A DNA stretch of 64,000 nt from Collinsella sp. (GCA_018378775.1 JAGZWV010000001.1:1-64000), one strand, 5' to 3'. Counted from the first letter of the stretch, positions 1 to 7,825 are shown. Translations and numbers: made by a program. The notes: generated by a model from the letters alone, not told the origin.

Positions 1-292
1 GATTAGTTTGAGAAGAAGTCGACAGTACATTTGGAAGCACCTACGTTCCTCAAAGCATCGTTAGATTAATAATGACAGACCGAATGAAGATGCGTGCGAT
101 GGGGGCGAGGCGAATGGCTGAGCGGTATCGATATGCGGGTTCAACGGTATTATATTGACCACATAGATTATTAACTTGCTTGACTTGTAAACCTAGTCGT
201 CCTGTCATCATATTGAACTTCGAAAAATGGGGAATGAGGGCATCCCGATGCATCGAGTATTACTGGAACCCCGGCGATACGCTGAATGATTT
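1..292. other. No supported gene
   Basis: This stretch is richer in A+T than the chromosome to the right. A 67-codon open frame on the minus strand (50-253) has no Shine-Dalgarno sequence and no recognisable motif. I see no feature I can support here. Confidence 0.5.
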
Positions 293-871
293 GTGACGAA
301 TAGTCATGTCCATCAAGAATACGTCGATTGCTATCCGACAAACGGGTCTAGAATTGCATTCACCGGCATTTCGGGGCAGATTGATACACATGTACGAAAG
401 GGAACCTATGTGGTGCGTTGGGTCGGAGCTGCTGCGGGTCCTAGATGGATTGCGGTCTTGCGCCCCGATGTCCAAATAGGTTTCTCTCTAGACGGGAAGT
501 TGCTCATGGACGCCATATATGACGGAGACGACTGGGTCGATCATTATACTTGGCGCCTGGTCGGCTCGGATGACAATGGGGATGTGGTGTTTGACGGACT
601 ATGTCCAAAGCATCTCCATCCTTTTGTCTCGTCGTTAATTGAGAGTTCCGCTCGTGTTGCCCCCTACAGCTCGGCGTCGCTTCATGATACGGACGTTTTG
701 AAGACCATAAGGGAATCAATTGACGAGGGCACGATGAGCGGCCCGCTGTTTTCTCGGCTTGTGGGGCTAGATGAGATTGGCTCGAAACGACTGCTTGCGG
801 GCGAAAAGGTGGAACTCACTTATCGGTCGATGATTTCAATCCTGCGGCTAGCCGATGTTCTTCGCAAATAA
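293..871 (+). CDS. Hypothetical protein of the integrated element
   Basis: A 192-residue frame starting at GTG 293; an in-frame TGA at 287-289 rules out an earlier start, and there is no strong ribosome binding site. I do not recognise the protein. It has no signal peptide or membrane segment. The first two thirds look like a beta-rich soluble domain (many W, D, G and V residues). The last 50 or so residues are helical and basic, compatible with a small helical or DNA-binding domain, but I see no clear helix-turn-helix signature. Its end overlaps a convergent 53-codon frame at 848-1009. It probably belongs to the cargo of the integrated element. Confidence 0.5.
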   Translation: MTNSHVHQEYVDCYPTNGSRIAFTGISGQIDTHVRKGTYVVRWVGAAAGPRWIAVLRPDVQIGFSLDGKLLMDAIYDGDDWVDHYTWRLVGSDDNGDVVFDGLCPKHLHPFVSSLIESSARVAPYSSASLHDTDVLKTIRESIDEGTMSGPLFSRLVGLDEIGSKRLLAGEKVELTYRSMISILRLADVLRK

Positions 872-1009
872 ATGAGGCTTCCATGGCCATGTGGCAGCTT
901 GTCTCACCGATGGGTGGGAGCCGAGTACTTTTCGGACGATTTGCTTGACCTCGGCGTAGTCTTGGACGGGATCTGCCGGATCATCGAAATCCTCGACGAG
1001 ATATTTCAA
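848..1009 (-). pseudogene. Small ORF or gene remnant, 53 codons
   Basis: A minus-strand frame starts at TTG 1009, seven bases after an AAGAAGG ribosome-binding-like sequence, and ends at TAG 848-850. The peptide is protein-like, acidic at the start (KYLVEDFDDPADPVQDYAE) and ending in a WPWKPH segment. The same frame continues upstream through a TAA into TAVTFAV, so this may be the 3' part of a longer gene broken by a stop, or a short independent gene. It overlaps the convergent hypothetical gene by 24 bases. The family is unknown. Confidence 0.4.
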
Positions 1010-1065
1010 AGCGGCACCTTCTTAAACGGCGAACGTGACAGCGGTCCTCCCTGAATTCTATAAAA

Positions 1066-1275
1066 TCACGGCCTGACTTGGGCGGCGAATTGGCGGAGCT
1101 CGTCATCGTCCATATCGTCGAAGTGCGGCAACTACGCCAGCGCGGCCCTCTGCTCCATCAGGTACCTACCGCTCGGAGACCTGCGAATCGTCTGCAAGAT
1201 GTCCTCGGGGGCGAGGGCTGGGAAATCCATGCCCTCGGGAGCGGCCAAAGAGATGGATTCACCTGCCCCTCCCAT
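1066..1275 (-). pseudogene. Decayed small gene with an internal amber stop
   Basis: The minus-strand frame from ATG 1275 reads 47 residues, meets TAG at 1132-1134, then continues in the same frame for 21 protein-like residues (LPHFDDMDDDELRQFAAQ and on) to TGA at 1066. The sequence on both sides of the stop has normal composition (for example APEDILQTIRR before it, DDMDDDELRQF after it), so a CAG-to-TAG change in a gene of about 69 codons is the simplest reading. A GAGG lies nine bases before the ATG. I do not recognise the family. It lies beside another remnant at 848-1009. Confidence 0.5.
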
Positions 1276-1290
1276 GTGTTGGGACCTCAT

Positions 1291-1699
1291 TCAGGGCATC
1301 GGCTGCATCCGGCCTTTCGCATTCGCCGCCCGGCCCTCCGGTCCCGCCCGGCCGACGGGTTTCCCGTCTATGGCAAGACGATTGCACTTATATATAAGTG
1401 CATTCCCGGATTGGGAATATGTTTCGGCATACGCCGCCACAGGTCTACATCCGCAGCGCACTACACCGCCACGCGGCTACACGCCTACGGGGCTACACGC
1501 CGCCGCCCAACCGAACGGCGGGAGGGCCGCCCATGGGCGCCCTCGGGCCATGCTCCCATTTTTGAGAGAGGTGCCGTCGGGGCCTCCCGAAAGCCGTCTG
1601 CATCTGCAGGCCTTTATTCGAAATCGGGCGGCGCGGCTGAAAATCCCCGGCCTGAACCGCGAGGCCTCACCTGCATTCCCGCTGACTCTTTGCGTAAAC
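1291..1699. other. Intergenic stretch with no supported gene
   Basis: The open frames here on both strands have R/P/A-rich low-complexity translations and no plausible start signals, and I treat them as chance. The only ordered features are a 20-bp perfect palindrome at 1383-1402 and two copies of GGCTACACGCC near 1470-1500. The terminator of the recombinase gene lies just to the right. Confidence 0.5.
1383..1402. repeat. 20-bp perfect palindrome
   Basis: TGCACTTATA is followed directly by its exact reverse complement, with no spacer. It sits in the otherwise empty stretch downstream of the recombinase gene. It could bind a dimeric regulator or be an element-encoded site. No gene start lies close enough to decide. 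Confidence 0.6.
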
Positions 1700-1744
1700 A
1701 TAAAAAGAAGGGCACGGGCGTCCGCGTTCGCGGAAACCCGTGCC
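1700..1744 (-). terminator. Intrinsic terminator of the recombinase gene
   Basis: On the minus strand an 8-bp GGCACGGG/CCCGTGCC stem encloses a second CGCGG/CCGCG stem (1711-1744) and is followed by CTTCTTTTTA. It lies 100 bases past the recombinase stop codon. Confidence 0.75.
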
Positions 1745-1843
1745 AAGATTTGCGCCACCGAGATGACCGGGTAGAATATATCTAACGCGATTCCACATTC
1801 CCGTACTTGCACTACGGATTTGGGAAAGCGCATGTCTCGGCCT

Positions 1844-3334
1844 CTACTCGACCACGGTCGCCTCGGTCGGGATGGCCCCCAGCACTGCCGCGTACTCGGT
1901 GGGGTAGAGGCGGCTTATCGTCTGAACGTCGCGGATGAGGACGTTGCGGTCGTCAGGCTCGGAGATGCCGTAGCCGAACGCCTCGAGCGTCTCGATCGCC
2001 TCGCGAATCTTCTGCTGGAACATGGGGCCGGGGTCCACCCTCAGGCCGAGGTAGCCTCGCCACAGGCTCGGCGACACGCGCAGCATGTTCTGGATCTTGG
2101 ACATCGGCTCGATGTCGGCGTAGACGTTGAGCGTGACCATGGCGTCCTTGTGCCCGAAGATCGACTGCAGCGCCTTGATGTCGCCGCCGTGGCGGATCCA
2201 CTGCGTCGCGAAGGTGTGGCGCAGGCCGTGGAACGTGATCAGCTCGTCGTTGGTGCCCATGAGGCCGTTGGTCTCCGAGAACGTCTTGAACGCCCTGCGG
2301 ATGTAACTGGTGGTGGCGAAGGAGCCGTCCGGCCGCGACACGACGTAGCTGTCCGCGAGGTCGCGCAGGCCGAGGGCCGATGCCTCCCGGAGCCTCTGCG
2401 AATCGATCTCGTGGATCTCTTTCAGGAAGGGGAGCAGGCCCACCGGGTCGACGGGGATCGTCCTCAGGTCGTGGTTCTTGGTGTCCTTGATGAAGGAGCC
2501 CCTGTCCTTGACGTAGGCCACCGAGTGCCTGACCGTGATGAGCCCCGACTCGAAGTCGACGTCACACCAGCGCAGGCCGCAGACCTCGCCGATGCGCATC
2601 CCGGTGTGCAGGGCGAGCACGACCGCCCGCCTGAAGGTCGAGTCCGGCATCATCGAGGTCACCGAGTTGAGCTTCGGCACGAGGTCGGAGCGCAGCGCGT
2701 TCCTGGGCCTGGCGATGACCCTGGGCGCGAGGGCGCCGTCGAACGGGTTCCTCCCGATCGTGTCGTTGCTGCGCTTCAGCAGGACGGCGTAGAGCCGCTT
2801 GCCGAGCTTGAATGACTTGTTGAGCGTGTCCGGCGCCGTGCCCAGGGCGATCCTGCGCCTCGACCACGCGTTGACGTCGTCGGTCGTCACCTCGTTCACG
2901 GGGACCAGACCCAGCTCGTCTCGCTCGATGTGCAGGGCGCTGTAGTGGTAGTCGTCGCGGGTCGTCGGGGTGATCCTGTTCATCTCCAGGCAGAAGTCGA
3001 TGAACTTCTCGAGCGCCTCGGAAAGCGGCAGCGCGGCGTAGTCATCCCGCTGTTCGGCGGGAAGCCCGGCGCCGATAGCGGCCCTCGCCTCCTCGGCCTC
3101 GGCGAGTTCCAGCTCGACCTCCGACCTGAATTCCGCGAGGACGCGCATCGCCGCCGCCTTTCCCCGCGTGCTCTGCTTCAGGCAGGGCACGCGGGTGTTC
3201 CTGGTCCTCTGGACCTTCTTCCCGGTCATCTCGTCGGCCACCGTCACGACAGCCTGCCATTTGCCCTTGTTCTTCCTCACGCCGCCGGCTCCGCATACGC
3301 GTAAGGTTTTATTGCTGCATTTCTCGTTCTGCAT
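1844..3334 (-). CDS. int: Tyrosine-type site-specific recombinase (integrase)
   Basis: Catalyses integration and excision of the element at a tRNA 3' end. The protein has 496 residues. It has an N-terminal arm-binding region (about 10-60), a SAM-like core-binding domain (about 100-190) and a catalytic domain (about 215-410). The catalytic residues are visible: R247 in HTGMRIGE, K286, H369 and R372 in HGLRHTF, H395 in FGHKD, and the nucleophile Y405 in NVYADI. Some 90 residues follow the tyrosine, longer than usual for the family. ATG 3334 has AGGAG five to six bases upstream. The gene starts about 260 bp from the tRNA-derived attachment site and reads away from it, the usual integrase position at an element end. 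Confidence 0.95.
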   Translation of the reverse strand: MQNEKCSNKTLRVCGAGGVRKNKGKWQAVVTVADEMTGKKVQRTRNTRVPCLKQSTRGKAAAMRVLAEFRSEVELELAEAEEARAAIGAGLPAEQRDDYAALPLSEALEKFIDFCLEMNRITPTTRDDYHYSALHIERDELGLVPVNEVTTDDVNAWSRRRIALGTAPDTLNKSFKLGKRLYAVLLKRSNDTIGRNPFDGALAPRVIARPRNALRSDLVPKLNSVTSMMPDSTFRRAVVLALHTGMRIGEVCGLRWCDVDFESGLITVRHSVAYVKDRGSFIKDTKNHDLRTIPVDPVGLLPFLKEIHEIDSQRLREASALGLRDLADSYVVSRPDGSFATTSYIRRAFKTFSETNGLMGTNDELITFHGLRHTFATQWIRHGGDIKALQSIFGHKDAMVTLNVYADIEPMSKIQNMLRVSPSLWRGYLGLRVDPGPMFQQKIREAIETLEAFGYGISEPDDRNVLIRDVQTISRLYPTEYAAVLGAIPTEATVVE

Positions 3335-3576
3335 GTCTGCTCCTAAATCCGCAGTTGATTAGAAACAGGCGGGCCCACCTGCGGGAACCCGGAGAGGCGA
3401 CGATTCGGGGCTCCTACCCCCGTTGATTAAATCATCGGCTGCACCGCGCTCCTCGAAGCCGAAAATATGCTATCTGGACAGACCGCGCTGAGCTGGTAAA
3501 ATTTACAAATGCGGAAATGCGCTACTTGCGCTATCTGCGCGTGTTTTAACAAAATAAGCACAGGTCAGGGTCATTC

Positions 3577-3595
3577 TGACCCCGCTGGGGGGTCA
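3577..3595. repeat. Inverted repeat next to the attachment core
   Basis: TGACCCC and GGGGTCA are separated by GCTGG. A second small inverted repeat, GGGTCA-TTC-TGACCC, overlaps it on the left. The cluster lies on the element side of the tRNA fragment and could be recombinase arm or core binding sites. The loop does not fit a tRNA anticodon arm because there is no U at position 33. Confidence 0.45.
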
Positions 3596-3629
3596 AGGGG
3601 TCGCTGGTTCGAATCCAGTCGTCCTGCCA
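3591..3629 (+). other. Attachment site: 3' end of a tRNA gene without its 5' half
   Basis: The stretch contains a canonical T-arm (GCTGG, TTCGAAT, CCAGT at 3603-3619), an acceptor-like 3' strand and CCA at 3627-3629. No D-arm, anticodon arm or matching 5' acceptor strand lies upstream, so this is not a working tRNA gene. Counting from the T-loop places a C at the discriminator position, off by one from the encoded CCA, so the tRNA identity cannot be fixed. I read it as the duplicated att core at the right junction. Confidence 0.7.
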
Positions 3630-3639
3630 AGAAGTTTGC

Positions 3640-3669
3640 AGGTCAGGCACCTAGTGCCTGACCTTTTTT
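3640..3669 (+). terminator. Intrinsic terminator originally downstream of the tRNA gene
   Basis: An 11-bp stem, AGGTCAGGCAC with its complement and loop CTA, is followed by a run of six T. It lies directly after the tRNA 3' fragment, as expected for the native tRNA terminator left on the chromosomal side of the junction. Confidence 0.85.
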
Positions 3670-3741
3670 GTTAAGAATCAATAAAGTAAGCAACGAAGAA
3701 TCAACGGCTTTATTAATCGATACTTTCGCTCAACAAAAACT

Positions 3742-3796
3742 TGTACGTCACCCTCCAAATACGACAATTGATGACATGTTTGGAGGCTGACGTACA
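3742..3796. repeat. 18-bp inverted repeat with 19-nt loop
   Basis: The arms at 3742-3759 and 3779-3796 (TGTACGTCA...CCTCCAAA and complement) match at 17 of 18 positions. On the minus strand the hairpin is followed by AAGTTTTTG, weakly terminator-like, but no minus-strand gene lies upstream of it on this side of the att site. The direct repeat GATAGACATC occurs at 3804 and 3862. The rest of 3670-3924 holds no gene; a TATAGT at 3883-3888 may be the -10 of the following gene. Confidence 0.6.
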
Positions 3797-3924
3797 CAAA
3801 AGCGATAGACATCCTGCCCGATACCGTCCTCCATATGTCTGGACTCTCTATGCTTACGCTGGATAGACATCGCCAGAACGGGTATAGTATCGAAAGTTTT
3901 GTCGTTTACCAGCGGGGGAGTCCT

Positions 3925-4629
3925 GTGGGCATCAAAAAGAAGATCAAAAAGGAGCTTATCGGCACTTCCGATTACCCGTCGAATAAGATCTTTACGATCT
4001 CCAATTTCATTACCTTTACGCGCCTGGTCCTCACGCTCGTCTTCCTGTACCTGTTTGTGACGGACAACAACCGTGTCGTCGCCATTGTCATCTATGCCAC
4101 CGCGGCTTCCACCGACTGGATGGATGGCCAGATTGCCCGCATGACCAAGACGGTTTCGTGGCTCGGCAAAGTCATGGACCCCATCTGCGACCGCGCGCTA
4201 TTGTTTACCGGCGTACTGGGCCTGGTGGTCCGCGGCGAGCTGCCCATCTGGGTCTGCGTACTCATCATTGGTCGCGATATCTATCTGGGTATCGGCACGC
4301 TCATCGTGCGCCACTACCACCGGCGCCCCATCGACGTCGTCTTTCCCGGCAAGATTGCCACGGCACTGCTCATGACCGGCTTCTCGCTCATGCTGCTTGG
4401 GTTCCCCGTCATCGACGGCTGGCATTTGCTGCCCGCCACGTTCACGGCATTCCCAGGCCTCAACGGTAGCTCGGTGCCCCTCGGCATCTTCTTTGTGTAC
4501 GGCGGCGTCATCTTCTCCATGCTCACCGCCGTCATCTATTCCATTAAGGGAGGGGTGGCCATTAAACAGGCCATCGCGCATCCCGAGGACGAGGACACCG
4601 ACTTTCTCAACCCCGAAATCGAAGACTGA
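3925..4629 (+). CDS. CDP-alcohol phosphatidyltransferase family membrane enzyme
   Basis: Transfers a phosphatidyl group from CDP-diacylglycerol to an alcohol, probably in phospholipid synthesis at the membrane. The 234-residue protein has about five membrane segments. It carries the full family motif D64-x2-D67-G-x2-A71-R72-x8-G81-x3-D85-x3-D89. I chose GTG 3925, five bases after GGGGGAG; the frame is open further upstream but without a binding site. A second, more typical PgsA is encoded at 24930-25568, so this paralog may use another acceptor such as glycerol phosphate for cardiolipin or inositol phosphate. In mycobacteria a pgsA paralog also lies near garA, as here. Confidence 0.85.
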   Translation: MGIKKKIKKELIGTSDYPSNKIFTISNFITFTRLVLTLVFLYLFVTDNNRVVAIVIYATAASTDWMDGQIARMTKTVSWLGKVMDPICDRALLFTGVLGLVVRGELPIWVCVLIIGRDIYLGIGTLIVRHYHRRPIDVVFPGKIATALLMTGFSLMLLGFPVIDGWHLLPATFTAFPGLNGSSVPLGIFFVYGGVIFSMLTAVIYSIKGGVAIKQAIAHPEDEDTDFLNPEIED

Positions 4630-4694
4630 TTCATTGGGGTATGATTACGTACGGTTCATTTTTTGCGGCACGTCCGCGTTAGATAGGGGTTGTC

Positions 4695-5129
4695 ATGGAC
4701 AACAAGGTTAACAATATGCCTCAGAACGATAAGACTGCGGACGCTACCTGCGTTTTCCGTGTTCCTTCGAGCGATGTCACCGTTCCCGACCTCATGGCCA
4801 ACGTGCGGATCACCGCTCCGGTTCTGTCCATCGTCAAGGGCCCGCAGACCGGAGCTGCCTTTGAGCTCGAGGACGACGTGACCACCATCGGCCGCGATCC
4901 CGCGAACGGTATCTTCCTCAACGACATGACCGTCTCGCGCAGCCACGCACGCATTATTCGTGAGGGCTTGGGCGCCCGTATTGAGGACCTGGGCTCGCTC
5001 AATGGCACCTGGGTTGACGGAGCCATCGTCAACGGTGCTCCGCTGCACGACGGCTCTTCCGTTCAGATCGGTACGTTCACGCTCATCTATCACGAGAGCA
5101 CGCCGGAGCGCATCGAAACCGGTGAGTAG
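4695..5129 (+). CDS. FHA-domain protein of the GarA/OdhI type
   Basis: A small cytoplasmic forkhead-associated protein that binds phosphothreonine. The 144 residues contain one FHA domain (about 45-140) with the family residues in GRDPANGIFL, SRSHARI and LGSLNGTW. The N-terminal tail holds DATCVFRV around T18, resembling the ETTSVFR phosphorylation site of mycobacterial GarA and corynebacterial OdhI. In those proteins the phosphorylated tail folds back on the FHA domain and switches off binding to 2-oxoglutarate-metabolising enzymes. It lies directly upstream of a MerR regulator, the order found around garA. The targets in this organism are unknown. Confidence 0.85.
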   Translation: MDNKVNNMPQNDKTADATCVFRVPSSDVTVPDLMANVRITAPVLSIVKGPQTGAAFELEDDVTTIGRDPANGIFLNDMTVSRSHARIIREGLGARIEDLGSLNGTWVDGAIVNGAPLHDGSSVQIGTFTLIYHESTPERIETGE

Positions 5130-5132
5130 GTA

Positions 5133-6017
5133 ATGGCCGAACGCAACTATCTGAGTATCGGCCAAGTCGTCAACCTTCTTCGAGGCGCATACCCCGATCT
5201 ATCGAACTCAAAAATTAGATTTCTAGAAGATGAGGGGCTCATCACCCCTCATCGTACGCCTAAGGGGTATCGCCAGTATTCCAAGGAAGACGTTGACCGT
5301 CTCGAGGTCATCCTGCACCTGCAGAAGACCCGCTATATGCCGCTCAACGTCATTAAGCAGCGCTTGGAAAACGCAACGGACCTTTCCACTCTGGCTTACG
5401 AGGTGGGTCTTCTGTCCGATGTTCCGCTTAAGACGGAGCCCAAGGAAACCAAGCAAAAGCTGCATCCCATCGAGACCATTCCCGACATGCTCGGCGTCGA
5501 GATTTCGTTTATCCGCTCCCTTGCCGAGAACGATCTAATCCGCATCATCAAGAGCCCGCAGAACCGAGAGCTCGTCGATGGCCGAGATTTCCCGATTATC
5601 CGTTACTGCTCGGAGCTGTCGCGCTTCCACATTGAGCCGCGCAACCTGCGTCAGTACGTATCGTCGGCAAACCGCGAGTCTTCGATGTTTGAGCAGGTTC
5701 TCGTGAGTATGCTCGGCATGGATACCTCCGATGACAAGCGCGACGCCAAGCTCGAGCGCGCTTTTAAAAAGTTGCATGACCTCACCGAGGGTGTGCACAC
5801 CGCGCTCCTTAAGAACCGTGTCTTTGAGTCGCTCAACGCCGTGGTCGAGGACGCTGACATCGATGCTCTCGATGAGGAGATCGCGCGTTCCGAATCCACC
5901 AAGGCTAAAAGCGATGGGGCAAGCGTTCCCGCGGTTACCGCGCATGACGAGTCGCTTGTGCAGCCGTCCAAGGTCGTCGTCCCCTCGCATAGCTCGTCTG
6001 CTAACGCGGGTAAATAG
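5133..6017 (+). CDS. MerR-family transcriptional regulator, FtsR-like
   Basis: DNA-binding regulator of 294 residues. The N-terminal MerR helix-turn-helix spans about 5-75 (YLSIGQVVNLL, KIRFLEDEGLI, GYRQYSKEDVDRL). A second helical region with a degenerate winged-helix look follows at about 110-170. The tail after about 245 is Ser/Ala-rich and probably disordered. It starts three bases after the FHA gene, so the two are co-transcribed. The same neighbour pair in Corynebacterium and Mycobacterium includes FtsR, an activator of ftsZ; that role is inferred from synteny and not shown by the sequence. No metal-binding cysteines are present. Confidence 0.8.
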   Translation: MAERNYLSIGQVVNLLRGAYPDLSNSKIRFLEDEGLITPHRTPKGYRQYSKEDVDRLEVILHLQKTRYMPLNVIKQRLENATDLSTLAYEVGLLSDVPLKTEPKETKQKLHPIETIPDMLGVEISFIRSLAENDLIRIIKSPQNRELVDGRDFPIIRYCSELSRFHIEPRNLRQYVSSANRESSMFEQVLVSMLGMDTSDDKRDAKLERAFKKLHDLTEGVHTALLKNRVFESLNAVVEDADIDALDEEIARSESTKAKSDGASVPAVTAHDESLVQPSKVVVPSHSSSANAGK

Positions 6018-6053
6018 CCGCCGTTCACCCGGCAATCCATGAAAGGTCACGCC

Positions 6054-6584
6054 ATGTACGACTTCGAATCTCATATCGTCGATATCCCCGACTATCCCGA
6101 GCCCGGAGTCGTCTTTAAGGACATCACACCGCTCTTTGGCAATCCCGAGGCCCTGAAGGCCATGGTGGATGCCCTGGCTGAGCATTTTGCTGGCATGGGC
6201 ATTACCAAGGTCGTAGGACCCGAGGCCCGCGGCTTTATGGTCGGTGTGCCCGTGGCCGTCGCCCTGGGTGCCGGCTTTGTTCCCGCACGTAAGCCGGGCA
6301 AACTGCCGCGCAAGACGGTAAGCGAGAGCTACGAGCTCGAGTATGGAACGGATTCTATCGAGATCCACGCCGATGCCATCAGCTCTAAAGATACCGTGTT
6401 GATTCTGGACGACTTGGTCGCGACGGGCGGAACCGTCGAGGCAACAGGTAAACTGGTGCGAGATATGGGCGCAAAGCTTGTGGGCTACGGTTGTATCCTT
6501 GAGCTTGCGTTTCTCAACCCGCGCAAGAAGCTCACGCCTTCTAACGAGGACGTTGAGCTCTTTAGCCTGGTAACGGTGGACTAG
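6054..6584 (+). CDS. apt: Adenine phosphoribosyltransferase
   Basis: Converts adenine and PRPP to AMP in purine salvage. The 176 residues are close to the family length. Recognisable stretches are DYPEPGVVFKDITPL at the N-terminus, GPEARGFMVGVPVA, and the PRPP-binding loop VLILDDLVATGGT. I chose ATG 6054 with AAAGG seven bases upstream over the in-frame ATG at 6039. It follows the MerR gene by 36 bases and may share its transcript. Confidence 0.95.
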   Translation: MYDFESHIVDIPDYPEPGVVFKDITPLFGNPEALKAMVDALAEHFAGMGITKVVGPEARGFMVGVPVAVALGAGFVPARKPGKLPRKTVSESYELEYGTDSIEIHADAISSKDTVLILDDLVATGGTVEATGKLVRDMGAKLVGYGCILELAFLNPRKKLTPSNEDVELFSLVTVD

Positions 6585-6616
6585 CCGCTACCCTTAGATA
6601 CCGGAAAGGAAGCTCC

Positions 6617-7744
6617 ATGCGCACAGCAAACACGCACAAAAACATGGCACGCTGCGCTGCTACGGCAACCCTCGCTTGTGTTTTGGGCCTGGGCCTCGTG
6701 GCTCCGGCCTATGCCGATACCGCATCCGACCTTGCCGCTGCTCGTACCAAACTCGAGCAGATTGGCACCCAAACCCAGCAAATTCATGAAGAACTCTCCG
6801 CACAGACGCAGGAGCTTGATCAGACTGCAGGCGAGATCACGCAAAAGCAGCAAGAGATTGCCGAGGGTCAGGCAAAGCTTTCGAGCTACGTTGCCGGTGA
6901 GTACAAGACTGGCGGTCTGAGTCTCCTTCAGGTTCTGACGGGCGTCGACGATCTGGGCGACATGCTCAACCGTCTGTTCTACTACGGCAAGGTTTCCGAC
7001 AAGCAGGCCCAGACCATTCAGGAGGTCAAGGACCTTAAGCAGCAGCTCACCGATAAGCAGACCGAGCAGGAGAAGAACGTCGCCGCGACGCAGAAGAAGG
7101 TCGACGAGCTCAATGCCCAGCAGGCTGAGGCCCAGAGTGTCGTGAACTCCCTGGATTCACAGCTGCAGGCCGAGCTTGCTGCCGAGGCCGAGGCCAACGC
7201 CGCGCTTCAGGCTGGCATCAATGCCAGCACCGCCGAAAAGGCCACGGTGAGCAACGACACTGCCGGTACGACCGAGAACACCAACAATGGTGGCGGTACG
7301 ACCAACAACGGCGGCGGCAACACGCCCGCGCCCGCGCCCGCGCCCGCTCCTGCCCCCACGCCGCAGCCCGTGACGCCCGCTCCGACTCCGACGCCTTCCG
7401 CACCGAGCCAGTCCGTTGACGGCGGTACCGTTGTTTCGCGCGCCTACAGCAAGCTCGGATACGCTTATTCCTGGGGCGGCATTGGACCGAACAGCTTTGA
7501 CTGCTCCGGTTTTGTAAGCTATTGCCTCACGGGCCGCTACTGCCGCCTGGGCACCACCGGCACCTTCATGGGTTGGACCCGCGTGTCCGATCCGCAACCC
7601 GGCGATGTTGTGGTTAACTCCTACCATACAGGCATCTATATCGGTAATGGTCAGATGATCCATGCTTCCGACTACAAAACGGGCGTCATCATCAGCTCCG
7701 TCGCTGCTGGCATGAACAACAATTACATTTTCGTGCGCTACTAA
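6617..7744 (+). CDS. Secreted NlpC/P60 peptidoglycan hydrolase with coiled-coil
   Basis: Predicted cell-wall endopeptidase that cuts stem peptides. It has 375 residues. The signal peptide (1-33) would be cut after AYA. Residues 38-200 form a long coiled coil rich in Q, E, K and A. Residues 205-268 are a linker of Gly/Asn/Thr then alternating Pro-Ala. The C-terminal NlpC/P60 domain (272-375) has catalytic C296 in FDCSGF, H337 in SYHTGIY and H349 in MIHAS. The layout matches actinobacterial RipA-type and Firmicute PcsB-type division hydrolases, in which the coiled coil restrains the enzyme until it is activated at the septum. A ribosome site GGAAAGGAAG precedes the ATG and a strong terminator follows the gene. 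Confidence 0.9.
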   Translation: MRTANTHKNMARCAATATLACVLGLGLVAPAYADTASDLAAARTKLEQIGTQTQQIHEELSAQTQELDQTAGEITQKQQEIAEGQAKLSSYVAGEYKTGGLSLLQVLTGVDDLGDMLNRLFYYGKVSDKQAQTIQEVKDLKQQLTDKQTEQEKNVAATQKKVDELNAQQAEAQSVVNSLDSQLQAELAAEAEANAALQAGINASTAEKATVSNDTAGTTENTNNGGGTTNNGGGNTPAPAPAPAPAPTPQPVTPAPTPTPSAPSQSVDGGTVVSRAYSKLGYAYSWGGIGPNSFDCSGFVSYCLTGRYCRLGTTGTFMGWTRVSDPQPGDVVVNSYHTGIYIGNGQMIHASDYKTGVIISSVAAGMNNNYIFVRY

Positions 7745-7767
7745 TTTATTACTGCAGCGAACGAACG

Positions 7768-7806
7768 TGGGCCTCGCGATCTTGAGTCACGAGGCCCATT
7801 CTTTTT
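7768..7806 (+). terminator. Intrinsic terminator after the NlpC/P60 gene
   Basis: GGGCCTCG (7769-7776) pairs with CGAGGCCC (7790-7797) and is followed by ATTCTTTTTT. Confidence 0.9.
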
Positions 7807-7825
7807 TCCCTTACCGTTTAGCATA

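Larger units (their letters stand above)
1..3630. mobile_element. Right end of an integrated genetic element (ICE or prophage type)
   Basis: The left part of the window carries an unrecognised gene, two decayed gene fragments and a tyrosine recombinase. It ends in a copy of a tRNA 3' end (T-arm to CCA, about 3591-3629) followed by a terminator at 3640-3669. Elements that enter the 3' end of a tRNA gene rebuild the intact tRNA at the upstream junction and leave a copied 3' end beside the original terminator at the other junction; this is the arrangement seen here. The intact tRNA and the rest of the element should lie to the left of the window. No structural phage or conjugation genes are visible, so the element type is open. 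Confidence 0.7.

Noticed and set aside
1078..1833. Overlapping open frames of 118-235 codons on both strands downstream of the recombinase gene
   Set aside because: R/P/A-rich translations without motifs. They cross the recombinase terminator and the decayed gene fragment, and no convincing ribosome sites precede them.
3560..3630. Complete tRNA gene at the attachment site
   Set aside because: Only the T-arm and 3' end fit. The upstream hairpin lacks U33 and a 7-nt anticodon loop, and no 5' acceptor strand pairs with the 3' end.
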